Assembly (NCBI RefSeq): GCF_903645325.1
Contig: NZ_CAHJXQ010000001.1
Coordinates: 434,001-498,000, forward strand
Reading direction: 5' to 3'
DNA length: 64,000 nt
Source of the DNA: Microbacterium tenebrionis
GTDB lineage: Bacteria; Actinomycetota; Actinomycetes; Actinomycetales; Microbacteriaceae
Shown here: positions 18,012 through 25,710 of the stretch, in pieces
How positions within the stretch are numbered: the first letter of the stretch is position 1
Layout: every line of letters begins with the position of its first letter
Made by a program: the position numbers and the translations under genes
The notes under the pieces: generated by a model
Databases searched by the model: none
What the model saw: the letters and a program-made list of their open reading frames with translations, nothing else
What the model was told of the DNA's origin: nothing

Positions 18012-18028
18012 ATACCCCTGGGGGGTAT
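18012..18028. promoter_or_regulatory. CsoR operator
   Basis: ATACCCCTGGGGGGTAT is a near-perfect AT-flanked G-tract dyad like known CsoR sites (TACCCC...GGGGTA). It lies in the divergent promoter between the copper export operon (minus) and the DUF6153/DUF305 genes (plus), so CsoR probably controls both directions. Confidence 0.8.
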
Positions 18029-18151
18029 TCCCGCTACGATGGACAATGCCTTGGGGGTCATTCCTGTTGTCGGTGCGCAGGCCATTCGGTCACCCCGAGG
18101 ATGCGCATAGTCCGCGGTGTTAGCATCCTGAGCAGGATGGAGGGTTCCCAC

Positions 18152-18598
18152 ATGCATGTCGCGTTTCGCAGCGCACGCCCGCAGTTGTCGCTGCGCGCGC
18201 TGTTGATGCTCGGCGCGGCCACGCTCATGGTCATCGTCGGGCTGTTGGCGATGCATACCTTCACCGCGGAACCTGCCGGGCACGGTGCGTCCGGACTCTC
18301 GCATTCAGCATCCGTGGCAGGCGGCGATCACGTCACTGCGACGGGCGGCGCTGACAGCGCGGGCATCCCGTGCGATGGCCCCTGTCATGCGATGACCGGG
18401 CCCGGGCAGGGTGACCACGACATGCTGACGGCCTGTGTGCTCGCGTTGCTCGCCGGCCTTCTTCTGCTGCTTCCTCCGGTGCTGGGCCGCGGTCGCGGCG
18501 TGAACCTTCAACGGGTCATGAGCCGGGTGAGGTGGGACGCGTCCGGTGTTCTTCCGCGTGCTCCCTCGCTCACGTTCCTGTCGATAAGTCGCACCTGA
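18152..18598 (+). CDS. DUF6153-like membrane protein
   Basis: This 148-aa protein has a basic N-terminus and a first membrane helix at about residues 16-36. A His/Ser/Gly-rich loop holding CDGPCHAM, a second helix at about 92-112 and a basic tail follow. Cys and His in the outer loop suggest metal contact. Small proteins of this layout (DUF6153, recalled) occur in actinobacterial copper loci. The ATG at 18152 follows GGAGGGTTCCC. It is probably transcribed from the CsoR-controlled promoter. Confidence 0.65.
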   Translation: MHVAFRSARPQLSLRALLMLGAATLMVIVGLLAMHTFTAEPAGHGASGLSHSASVAGGDHVTATGGADSAGIPCDGPCHAMTGPGQGDHDMLTACVLALLAGLLLLLPPVLGRGRGVNLQRVMSRVRWDASGVLPRAPSLTFLSISRT

Positions 18599-18684
18599 GC
18601 AGTCGCCGCCCACCCTGACCGTGACCGGTCGGCTTCGTGGCGCCTCCGGGCGCCGTTACTTGCGACCTCATTACGACTTATCGA
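18581..18684 (+). ncRNA. Possible structured intercistronic RNA
   Basis: The ends TCGATAAGTCG (18581-18591) and CGACTTATCGA (18674-18684) are perfectly complementary over 11 bp. GTCGCA (18588-18593) can alternatively pair with TGCGAC (18661-18666), and GGCGCC-TCCG-GGCGCC forms an inner hairpin. The element spans the end of the DUF6153-like gene and stops just before the ribosome site of the DUF305 gene, so it could modulate expression. No known RNA family is recognised. Confidence 0.35.
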
Positions 18685-18694
18685 AGGAACAATC

Positions 18695-19300
18695 ATGAAC
18701 AAGAAGATCCCCCTCGTCGTCAGCACCGGCGTCCTGACCCTCGCGCTGGCGCTCACCGGGTGCGCTGACAACAGCACCGCGCCATCCGGCCAGACCACCT
18801 CTTCACCTCAGTCGTCGTCGGCTTCGACGGCGACTGACGCCGATGAGATGTTCGTGACGATGATGATCCCGCATCACCAGCAGGCCATCGACATGGCCGA
18901 CATCCTGCTCGCCAAGGACGGGGCCGACTCACGCGTGATCGAACTCGCCGAGCAGATCAAGGCCGCGCAGGGGCCGGAGATCGACACGATGCTCGGATGG
19001 CTCGAAGACTTGGGTGTCGACTACGACCCGGACTCGATGGACGGCATGGACCATGGGTCGATGGGCGGTGACGGCATGATGTCCGAAGAGGACATGACCC
19101 TGCTGGAGGATGCCGACGCCGCCGAGGCCAGTCGCCTGTTCCTCGAGCAGATGATCATGCATCACGAAGGCGCTGTCGACATGGCGCGGACCGCCCTTGA
19201 CGACGCGCAGAACTCGGACGTCCTCGACCTCGCGCAGCAGGTTATCGACGATCAGACTGCGGAGATCGCCACGATGCAGGAACTCCTGGCACAGCTCTAG
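18695..19300 (+). CDS. DUF305 lipoprotein
   Basis: This 201-aa protein has a signal peptide ending in lipobox LTGC (Cys 23), so it is anchored outside the membrane. A Ser/Thr linker precedes the DUF305 domain, a ferritin-like helical bundle with paired motifs MMIPHHQQAIDMA and MIMHHEGAVDMA, plus a Met/His-rich loop (MDGMDHGSMGGDGMM). The His and Met residues suggest copper or silver binding. DUF305 proteins are frequent in copper loci. AAGGAAC precedes the ATG, and a terminator follows. Confidence 0.88.
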   Translation: MNKKIPLVVSTGVLTLALALTGCADNSTAPSGQTTSSPQSSSASTATDADEMFVTMMIPHHQQAIDMADILLAKDGADSRVIELAEQIKAAQGPEIDTMLGWLEDLGVDYDPDSMDGMDHGSMGGDGMMSEEDMTLLEDADAAEASRLFLEQMIMHHEGAVDMARTALDDAQNSDVLDLAQQVIDDQTAEIATMQELLAQL

Positions 19301-19308
19301 GACGAACC

Positions 19309-19339
19309 CGGGCGGGCCGACGATCAATCGGCCCGCCCG
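19309..19339 (+). terminator. Terminator after the DUF305 gene
   Basis: A 12-bp stem CGGGCGGGCCGA/TCGGCCCGCCCG with a seven-base loop, directly after the stop codon. No long T run follows. Confidence 0.65.
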
Positions 19340-19441
19340 TTCGCACCACCTGTCGCACCGCGACATTGATTTGCATATTGTCGCGCTCCTGCTGCGCGAC
19401 GTAGAAGCCAGGCCGTCCCGCGGCCGCCACCGGAAGCCATC

Positions 19442-20281
19442 ATGAAACGCTCGCTCCTCTTGACCACTGCCACTGCGACCGTCCTGGCGGTCATCGTCAC
19501 CGGATGCACCGCCGCACCGCTCGGAGACCCCGGCGCGGCACCCCGCATCGACCACATCCACGGAATCGCCGCCGACCCGCGTGGCGATGATCTGTTCGTC
19601 GCCACACACAACGGCATCTTCACTCTCGCCCCCGACGGGACGATCTCCGGACCGATCGGCGGACACGATTTCGACGCCATGGGGTTCACCGTCTCTGACG
19701 ATTCGCTGTTCGCGTCGGGACATCCCGGGGAAAACACCCCGGCTGACCTCGGAGTCCCGAACCTCGGCATCATCCGCAGCGACGACTACGGGAACTCCTG
19801 GTCCCCGATCGCCCTCAATGGGACCACCGACTTCCACGTCCTCACTGCAGGGCCGGACGACGTGCTCTACGGCATCCCCTCCAGCCAAGTGAACCTGCTC
19901 ACCAGCACCGACGGGGGAAACACATGGACTGAGCGTGCACCTCTCGGCGCCGCTGACCTCGCCGCCGCCGAATCCGGCGTCTACGCCGCAGCGGAAGAGG
20001 GCCTCCTCGTCAGCACCGACGGCGGCAATACCTTCACGCCCGTCGACGCGGCACCCGTTCTCTACGCTCTGGAAGCGCGCACGGACGGCACCCTACTCGG
20101 CGCCGGCACCGACGGCGTCCTGTGGTCACAAGACGACAGCGGCGCCTGGCAGCAACTGGAATCATTGCAGGGCGCGGTCCAAGCGCTCACCGTCGTCGAC
20201 GACCGCATCATCCTCGTCGACGACCGCGGCATCGTCGAAGTATCCACCGACGGCACGAACGTCCTCAGCCCCGCCCAGTGA
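19442..20281 (+). CDS. Sialidase/BNR-fold lipoprotein (F510_1955-like)
   Basis: This 279-aa protein has a lipobox VTGC at Cys 22, then a beta-propeller-like region. HIHGIAADP opens the domain, with repeated Asp-box-like blocks SDDYGNSWSP, STDGGNTWTE and STDGGNTFTP. These resemble the BNR repeats of sialidases and the F510_1955 family glycosylhydrolase label I recall for proteins in copper/DUF305 neighbourhoods. The catalytic residues of true sialidases are not evident, so a binding role at the cell surface is as likely as hydrolysis. Confidence 0.72.
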   Translation: MKRSLLLTTATATVLAVIVTGCTAAPLGDPGAAPRIDHIHGIAADPRGDDLFVATHNGIFTLAPDGTISGPIGGHDFDAMGFTVSDDSLFASGHPGENTPADLGVPNLGIIRSDDYGNSWSPIALNGTTDFHVLTAGPDDVLYGIPSSQVNLLTSTDGGNTWTERAPLGAADLAAAESGVYAAAEEGLLVSTDGGNTFTPVDAAPVLYALEARTDGTLLGAGTDGVLWSQDDSGAWQQLESLQGAVQALTVVDDRIILVDDRGIVEVSTDGTNVLSPAQ

Positions 20282-20283
20282 CC

Positions 20284-20400
20284 ATGGATAAGCGCAAGAA
20301 CCCGCTGCACAATCTCACGTTCTTCATCGCGGTGGCCACGATAGCCGTCGTCCTCCTCGCCGCCGCCAGTTTCCTCGCGATCGGAGCGATATTCCGATGA
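20284..20400 (+). CDS. Tiny single-helix membrane protein (38 aa)
   Basis: MDKRKNPLHN is followed by one hydrophobic helix of about 24 residues. It starts two bases after the preceding stop, and its own stop overlaps the next ATG (ATGA), so it is translated in a tight operon between the sialidase-fold lipoprotein and another membrane protein. No family is recognised. It may be a small subunit of a membrane complex. Confidence 0.6.
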   Translation: MDKRKNPLHNLTFFIAVATIAVVLLAAASFLAIGAIFR

Positions 20401-20666
20401 ACCGCGCCAGCTCCCAACCGCCTACTGATCCGGCCCGAACACACCGACGTCTCGTTCGTCTCGGATACGCGCTCCTGGCCACCGGCCCGCTCCTTGCGCT
20501 CGCGCATCTGGTGACCGACACGCAATCGACCGACAGCCCCTGGTGGACCTACACGATCGCCAGCTACGACATCACAGTGATCATCGTCATCATCGCCACG
20601 GCGCTGATCCTACGAGCGCCCCCTCACCCGAGGTCGGGAACGAATCCACGAGATCGTGCGCCGTGA
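20397..20666 (+). CDS. Small two-helix membrane protein (89 aa)
   Basis: A basic N-terminus (PARTHRRLVRLGY) is followed by helix one (about 22-40), a polar loop DTQSTDSPWWTY and helix two (about 53-73), ending in a Pro/Arg tail. ATGA overlap with the previous gene indicates translational coupling. The function is unknown; the gene closes the copper-associated plus-strand cluster. Confidence 0.6.
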   Translation: MNRASSQPPTDPARTHRRLVRLGYALLATGPLLALAHLVTDTQSTDSPWWTYTIASYDITVIIVIIATALILRAPPHPRSGTNPRDRAP

Positions 20667-21092
20667 ATGTCGAGGCATGCATGCGGCTGCGGGCTTGGGT
20701 TAGCCAGGTCGCTTCGAGTGCCTCGCGGGTGTCCGAAATCGGCTGCCACCAGAGCAACCTCATTGCGGTTCGGGGCGGACAAGGTCTATCTCACGGCTTC
20801 CCGCTCCGACAATCAGCCGCCCCAGCGATCGGGCACGGCGCAGTGCTCGTCGTCGAACGGCTGCTAAGCGGAGCGCGTCAGCGCGGCGTCTGCAAGGAGT
20901 GAGCGGCGAGAACGGAGCCGTGCCGATCGCTACACTCTCGGCGTCGGAGGGAGGTGCCCCTCGATCCCAACGCCAGTTGACGACGTCGTCCGCCATCTCT
21001 CCACATGTCTCACCGGCCGCATTGACGGGATCCGATCAGTGTCCGACACTGGCCCGATACTACCGTCAAGCGCGTCACGAGCGGAGGTCGAG
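20667..21092. other. Intergenic stretch before the integrase
   Basis: About 425 bases with no supported gene. Composition resembles the island edges, and short frames on both strands lack motifs and ribosome sites. The last 20 bases hold the integrase ribosome site. Confidence 0.5.
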
Positions 21093-22223
21093 ATGGGCAG
21101 CATCACGCCGTACGAATCGGCGAAGGGCCGCCGCTACCGCGTGCGTTATCGCAAGCCGGATCGCACCGAGGCGGAGAAGCGTGGCTTCACGACGATGCGC
21201 GAAGCGAAGCTGTACCTCTCGATGGTCACTGTGTCGAAGTCGAAGGGCGAGTACATCGACCCGTCCTCGTCACGGGTCCCGGTGCGGATGTTCGCCGACA
21301 GCTGGCTGCGATCCAAGCAACCGCCGATGTCGAAGCCCTCGTACTACATGACGCTCGAGCGGGCGTGGAAGAACCACGTTGCGCCCGTCTGGGCCGACAG
21401 GGAGATCTCGTCGATCCGGCGCTCGGAGGTCCAGGATTGGGTGTCCGATCTTGCGACGCAGAAGTCGCGAACGGTCGTTCTTAGAGCATTGGGAGTCCTC
21501 GCCGGCATCCTCGACGTCGCCATTGACGATCGCCGCCTCGCGAGCAATCCGGCCCGGCACGTGCGCAGCCTTCCTCGTCGCGGGCCGGGCAAGCGTCGGG
21601 TCTACCTCACGCATGACCAGGTCGGGACGCTGGCGGCGTGCTCCGCGTATCCGACGCTCGTGCTGACGCTGGCGTACACCGGTCTGCGCTGGGGTGAGGC
21701 GACGGGGCTGCGGGTGCGCAGCGTGAACCGGCTGCGCCGGCGCTTCGTCATCGAGGAGAACGCGGTGATGATCGCGTACGAGATCCACGTCGGCACGCCC
21801 CAGACGCATGAGAAGCGCTCGGTGCCGTACCCCGAGCGTCTGGCCGCGATGATCGAGCAGGCGTGCGCCGGCAAGGGCCCCGAGGGGCGGCTGTTCGGCG
21901 ACGGGGTCAACCACATGCGCAACTCGGGTGCGCAGGGCTGGTTCGCGAACGCGGTCCGCCGGGCGCAGGAGATCGACCCGTCGATCCCGCGGGTCACCCC
22001 GCACGACCTTCGGCACACCGCCGGCTCGCTGGCGATCAGCTCGGGCGCCAATGTGAAGGCCGTGCAGCGGATGCTCGGGCACGCGTCGGCGGCGATGACG
22101 CTGGACACGTACGCCGACCTCTTCGACGACGATCTGGATGCCGTCGCATTGCGGCTCAACGCCGCGATGCCGCTGATCGCGCTGCCGACGGGGCCGCAGA
22201 AACGCGACGCCCGACCGACGTGA
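21093..22223 (+). CDS. int: Tyrosine site-specific integrase of the island
   Basis: This 376-aa protein starts at ATG 21093 behind GGAGGTCGAG, preferred over an upstream in-frame ATG. The N-terminal arm-binding domain (SAKGRRYRVRYRKPDRTEAEKRGF) and SAM-like core-binding domain precede the catalytic domain, which has all key residues: Arg in YTGLRWGEATGL, H-x-x-R in HDLRHTAGSL, His in LGHASAAMT, and nucleophile Tyr in LDTYADLF. It recombines the 21-bp core in tRNA-Arg(CCT). The gene ends 218 bp from attR, and candidate arm sites lie between. Confidence 0.95.
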   Translation: MGSITPYESAKGRRYRVRYRKPDRTEAEKRGFTTMREAKLYLSMVTVSKSKGEYIDPSSSRVPVRMFADSWLRSKQPPMSKPSYYMTLERAWKNHVAPVWADREISSIRRSEVQDWVSDLATQKSRTVVLRALGVLAGILDVAIDDRRLASNPARHVRSLPRRGPGKRRVYLTHDQVGTLAACSAYPTLVLTLAYTGLRWGEATGLRVRSVNRLRRRFVIEENAVMIAYEIHVGTPQTHEKRSVPYPERLAAMIEQACAGKGPEGRLFGDGVNHMRNSGAQGWFANAVRRAQEIDPSIPRVTPHDLRHTAGSLAISSGANVKAVQRMLGHASAAMTLDTYADLFDDDLDAVALRLNAAMPLIALPTGPQKRDARPT

Positions 22224-22361
22224 GTGCCGAGAGCAGATTGCTCAGTTCTGCGACGGCCCACGCGACGGGCGTGATGCCCGTTTTCGGCGTCTGAAGACGC
22301 TCGATGAAGCCCCTTGTCGGGCCTCGTCTGAGACCCCTTTTCGGCCTCATAGGAGATTCAA

Positions 22362-22384
22362 ATGCGGCCAAGATGCGGCCAAAA
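22362..22384 (+). repeat. Candidate integrase arm sites, right
   Basis: Two abutting copies of ATGCGGCCAA; the second extends to GATGCGGCCAAAA, identical to 738-750 at the left end. They lie 58 bp inside attR, a typical place for arm sites. Confidence 0.45.
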
Positions 22385-22441
22385 TGGCATCTCTGTGGTC
22401 TGGCCTCAGAAGAAATCCCTGGTCAGAGCGAAAAAGAGGCG

Positions 22442-22462
22442 GTGCCCCTGGAGGGACTCGAA
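22442..22462 (-). repeat. attR core in tRNA-Arg
   Basis: The 21-bp copy that completes the intact tRNA gene; identical to 603-623. Confidence 0.88.
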
Positions 22463-22514
22463 CCCCCAACCGTTTGCTTAGGACGCAACTGCTCTTCCAT
22501 TGAGCTACAGAGGC
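22443..22514 (-). tRNA. tRNA-Arg (anticodon CCT)
   Basis: The cloverleaf on the minus strand has acceptor GCCTCTG/CAGGGGC with discriminator A, and D arm GCTC...GAGC. The anticodon loop is GTCCTAA with anticodon CCT, and the T arm is GGGGG-TTCGAGT-CCCTC. The anticodon stem has one G-A mismatch at its base. CCA is not encoded. It is the integration target of the island, whose recombination keeps the gene intact. Confidence 0.93.
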
Positions 22515-22589
22515 TGGCCCGACAAGTCTAGCCAGTCGTCGACAGCGCTCGACAATCCGGGTGGTGCGTCCGCGGGTGAGTCGTGGCCC

Positions 22590-22595
22590 TACGAT
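22590..22595 (+). promoter_or_regulatory. Leaderless -10 box
   Basis: TACGAT lies six bases before ATG 22602, with no ribosome site between. Confidence 0.5.
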
Positions 22596-22601
22596 GAACG
22601 A

Positions 22602-22982
22602 ATGACCCCGATCGACGCCCTCGCCGTCGTCGGCGAGGTGCTCTCGTGGGTCGGGCTGGGGATCGGCATCCCGCTCCTGGTCATCGCGGGGATGGTCGCG
22701 CTCGCCGAGGGACGATGGGAGCGGATCGACATCGCCGTGATCGAACGCGACGGCGTTCCGATCGCGCGCTGGTTCGCCGCCGGTGACTTCCACGAGCGCC
22801 CGCTGACGTCGCGCGAGCGGATCGCGGACGACTGGCATCAGGGTTTCGTGAGCTCGAGGGATCCGCGCAATGCTCGCCTGCATCCGCCCTCGGCGCGCCG
22901 GATGCTGTTCGCGCTGGGCGCCGTGTTCACCGGAATCGGCGTCATCGGGTTCGTCGTGTCGATGATCCCCGCGTTCCTCTGA
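22602..22982 (+). CDS. Small membrane protein (126 aa)
   Basis: An N-terminal hydrophobic helix (about 8-34) is followed by a soluble middle (ERIDIAVIERDGVPIARW...) and a C-terminal helix (about 100-125). The ATG at 22602 is preceded by TACGAT at six bases, so translation is probably leaderless. No known family is recognised. It is the first chromosomal gene right of the island and is convergent with the MMPL exporter gene. Confidence 0.65.
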   Translation: MTPIDALAVVGEVLSWVGLGIGIPLLVIAGMVALAEGRWERIDIAVIERDGVPIARWFAAGDFHERPLTSRERIADDWHQGFVSSRDPRNARLHPPSARRMLFALGAVFTGIGVIGFVVSMIPAFL

Positions 22983-22997
22983 CCCGAAGCGACGCGG

Positions 22998-25172
22998 TCA
23001 GCGTTCGCCGCGGCTGAGGCCGGACGGCCACCAGATCGCTCGGCCGATGTCGTACGTCAGCGCAGGCACGAGCAGCGAGCGCACGACGAACGTGTCCAGC
23101 AGCACGCCGAACGCGACGATGAACGCCAGCTGCACGAGGAACAGGATCGGGATCACCGAGAGCGCAGCGAACGTCGCCGCGAGCACGAGGCCGGCGGAGG
23201 TGATGACGCCACCGGTGAGCGTGAGTCCACGCAGCACGCCTTCGCGCGTGCCGTGTTTGATCGCTTCCTCACGCACGCGGGTCATGAGGAAGATGTTGTA
23301 GTCGATCCCGAGTGCCACCAGGAACACGAATCCGTACAGAGGGACGGCCGGGTCGGCGCCCGGGAAGTCGAAGATGCCGTTGAAGACCAGGGCGGACACG
23401 CCCATCGCCGTGCCGAAGGACAGCACGGTCGTCAGCACCAGCAGCACGGGCGCGAGCACGGAGCGCAGCAGCAGCATGAGGATGACGAGGATCACGCCCA
23501 GGATCAGCGGGATGATCAGGTTGCGGTCGTGGATCGACGCATCGTTCGTGTCGACCTGGGTCGCTGTGACTCCGCCGACGAGAGCGTCGGCGCCATCGAA
23601 GTCCTGACGCAGATCGCGTACCGTCTGGGCGGCAGCATCCGAGTCGGCCGCATCGGTCAGCGTGCCCTGCAGCAGCACATCCCCGTCAACGACTGTCGGC
23701 TCGGGCGCCGGCGTGCCCGGCGGACCGAAGGCCGAGATGCCCTCGGACGTCACATCCGCCGTTCCGCTGGGCGAATCCGACGACGCGACCGTCACGCCGT
23801 CGATCCCGGGGCTCGCGAGGAGCACGTCCGCAGCATCCTGCAGCGATTCCTCGGCGACCACCACGTACACGGGACTGCCCGAACCGCCGGGGAAGTGCTC
23901 CCCGAGCGCCACCTGGCCGTCTCGGGCCTGCGAAGCGCCCAGCACGAGGTCGGACTGCGGCACCCCCGACGCGTTCAACTGCGTGACCCCGGCAGCCCCG
24001 GCGAGGAGCACGAGCGACGTGACGATCCAGATCAGGCGCGGGCGGCGCCCGATCACCCGGGCGAGTCGCGCCCAGGCCCCGGTGCCCGAGGCCCCGTGCT
24101 CGGTACCGGCCCGATCAGGCTCGAATGCGGGACGCCGCGGCCAGAACGCGGCCCGACCGAACACGAACAGCAGGGCAGGGAGAAGCGTGAGCGCGGACAG
24201 CATCGCGAAGACGATCCCGATGGATGCGACAGGGCCGAGCGTGCTGTTCGATTTCAGATCGCTGAGCAGCAAGCACAGCAGCCCTGCGATGACCGTCCCG
24301 CCGGACGCCGCGATCGGTTCGAGGGAACCCCGCCACGCGGCGGCGATCGCCGCGCCCTTGTCCTCGGTGTGTCGCAGCTCTTCCCGGAACCGCGCGACGA
24401 GCAGGAGCGAATAGTCCGTGGCGGCGCCGATCACGAGGATGAAAAGGATTCCCTGCGTCTGACCGCTCAGCAGCAGGATCTCCCACTTGGCCAGCCACCA
24501 CACCACCAGCAGGGCGACGCACAGGGCGAACAGGCTCGTGGACAGCACGACCACCGGCAGCAGCAGCGACCGGTAGACCAGGACGAGGATCAGGAGGACG
24601 GCGGCGAGTGCGACGCCCAGGAGCAGCCCGTCGATCCCGGCGAAGCCGGCGACGAGGTCGGCGGAGAAACCGGCGGGACCCGTGACATAGACGCTTACAC
24701 CTGCTGGCGCGGCGTCCGCAAGCACCCCGGCGAGGGCTTCGACCGTGTCGCCCAGGTCGGCGTCGGCGGAGACGGGGATGAAAGCCTGCACAGCCATGCC
24801 GTCATCCGAGCGGATGCCGGGGGAGACCTCGTCGGCGATGCCCTCGAGGTCGGGCGCATCCGCGATCGCGTCGTCGATCGCGGCGAGCTGGTCGTCGTCG
24901 AGAGTATCCTCGCTGACGAACACGACCACGGCGGGCACGGCGTCGGAGTCGGTGAACTCTCCGAGGCGCTGCTGCACCTGCGTGGCGTCGGCCGAGGACG
25001 GCAGGTAGCTCGTCTGATCGTTCGATGAGACCTCGTCGACCTTGCCGAACAGCGGGCCGCCCATGCCGGCAGCGACCAACCAGCCGACGATCAGGAGGGC
25101 GGGAAGGAGCACGCGCACCCAGGAGCGTCGCCGCACACGCGTGCGGGCGGTGGATCGGGTGTCCTGTGACAT
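22998..25172 (-). CDS. MMPL/RND-family membrane exporter
   Basis: This 724-aa protein has two symmetrical halves of six membrane helices, each preceded by a large outer domain. The RND/MMPL motif GAATDYSLLLVARFREEL in helix 4-5 and its partner ALGIDYNIFLMTRVREE supply the proton-relay Asp and Tyr. Such proteins export lipids or drugs using the proton gradient. The start ATGTCACAGGAC (25172) follows GAGGGCGAG, 23 codons inside the longest frame. A dyad at 25201-25218 just upstream suggests repression, but no regulator gene is adjacent. Confidence 0.87.
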   Translation of the reverse strand: MSQDTRSTARTRVRRRSWVRVLLPALLIVGWLVAAGMGGPLFGKVDEVSSNDQTSYLPSSADATQVQQRLGEFTDSDAVPAVVVFVSEDTLDDDQLAAIDDAIADAPDLEGIADEVSPGIRSDDGMAVQAFIPVSADADLGDTVEALAGVLADAAPAGVSVYVTGPAGFSADLVAGFAGIDGLLLGVALAAVLLILVLVYRSLLLPVVVLSTSLFALCVALLVVWWLAKWEILLLSGQTQGILFILVIGAATDYSLLLVARFREELRHTEDKGAAIAAAWRGSLEPIAASGGTVIAGLLCLLLSDLKSNSTLGPVASIGIVFAMLSALTLLPALLFVFGRAAFWPRRPAFEPDRAGTEHGASGTGAWARLARVIGRRPRLIWIVTSLVLLAGAAGVTQLNASGVPQSDLVLGASQARDGQVALGEHFPGGSGSPVYVVVAEESLQDAADVLLASPGIDGVTVASSDSPSGTADVTSEGISAFGPPGTPAPEPTVVDGDVLLQGTLTDAADSDAAAQTVRDLRQDFDGADALVGGVTATQVDTNDASIHDRNLIIPLILGVILVILMLLLRSVLAPVLLVLTTVLSFGTAMGVSALVFNGIFDFPGADPAVPLYGFVFLVALGIDYNIFLMTRVREEAIKHGTREGVLRGLTLTGGVITSAGLVLAATFAALSVIPILFLVQLAFIVAFGVLLDTFVVRSLLVPALTYDIGRAIWWPSGLSRGER

Positions 25173-25200
25173 GGCTCGCCCTCGTTTCGTTAGCCTGGCG

Positions 25201-25218
25201 AGAGATAAGCCTATCTCT
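25201..25218. promoter_or_regulatory. Dyad operator upstream of the MMPL exporter
   Basis: AGAGATA-AGCC-TATCTCT is a perfect 7-bp inverted repeat. It encloses TAGGCT on the minus strand, a likely -10 box for the exporter 29 bp downstream. Such sites are typical for TetR-type repressors. Confidence 0.5.
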
Positions 25219-25245
25219 GATCCGGTGGGCGTCGCGGACACGACA

Positions 25246-25282
25246 AGAGGTCGCCCCCTGCGGTGAGCCAGCGGCGACCTCT
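25246..25282 (-). terminator. Terminator after lsr2
   Basis: A 10-bp stem AGAGGTCGCC/GGCGACCTCT with a 17-base loop, placed just past the lsr2 stop on the minus strand. Confidence 0.55.
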
Positions 25283-25295
25283 GAGGACGTGCCGG

Positions 25296-25637
25296 TCAGT
25301 GGGCGGCGCGGTACGCGTCGATGACGGCGGCCGGAATGCGTCCGCGCTCGGAGACCTTGTGGCCGTTGTCGTTCGCCCACTCGCGGATCGCCGCCGTCTC
25401 GGGCGATCCGGTCGACCGCTTCCTCGTCGACCCGGTACGAGTGGAGGATGCCGATGCGCGGCGTGCGCCGGCGATGTACGGTTCGAGCGCCTCGCGGAAA
25501 GCGTCGGCATTCTCTGTCGTCAGGTCGATCTCATAAGCGGTGCTGTTGAGCGAGAAATGCACGGTCTCGCCTTCTCCGACTCCGAGAACGGTTCCGTCGA
25601 TATCGTCTACGAGCTGGTGCACAATGCGTCGGGCCAT
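25296..25637 (-). CDS. lsr2: Lsr2-family nucleoid protein
   Basis: This 113-aa protein has an N-terminal dimerisation domain ([31 protein letters not shown]), a Ser/Thr/Arg linker, and a C-terminal DNA-binding domain with [19 protein letters not shown]. Its R-G-R hook inserts into AT-rich minor grooves. Lsr2 is the actinobacterial H-NS equivalent that silences AT-rich, often horizontally acquired, DNA. It is followed by a terminator. Confidence 0.93.
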   Translation of the reverse strand: MARRIVHQLVDDIDGTVLGVGEGETVHFSLNSTAYEIDLTTENADAFREALEPYIAGARRASASSTRTGSTRKRSTGSPETAAIREWANDNGHKVSERGRIPAAVIDAYRAAH

Positions 25638-25710
25638 TCCGCCAGCATACGCACCGGAAATGGCGCAGACAATGTCGGTTGCGGTATTGCGGAATACGGA
25701 ACGATCGGAA

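Larger units (their letters stand above)
603..22462. mobile_element. Integrative island in tRNA-Arg(CCT)
   Basis: The island is bounded by a 21-bp exact direct repeat (603-623 and 22442-22462) corresponding to the 3' end of tRNA-Arg. The tyrosine integrase (21093-22223) lies beside the intact tRNA, and an excisionase-like gene (1659-1841) lies at the far end. Cargo includes a MobF relaxase with a frameshift, a Fic protein, a large membrane NTPase, copper resistance and one IS481 insertion. No complete type IV secretion genes are present, so this is better read as a mobilisable or decayed element than as a self-transmissible one. Confidence 0.88.

Noticed and set aside
23253..25028. 591-codon plus-strand frame opposite the MMPL exporter
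   Set aside because: Shadow frame rich in Arg, Glu, His and Gln; the minus strand encodes a clear transporter.
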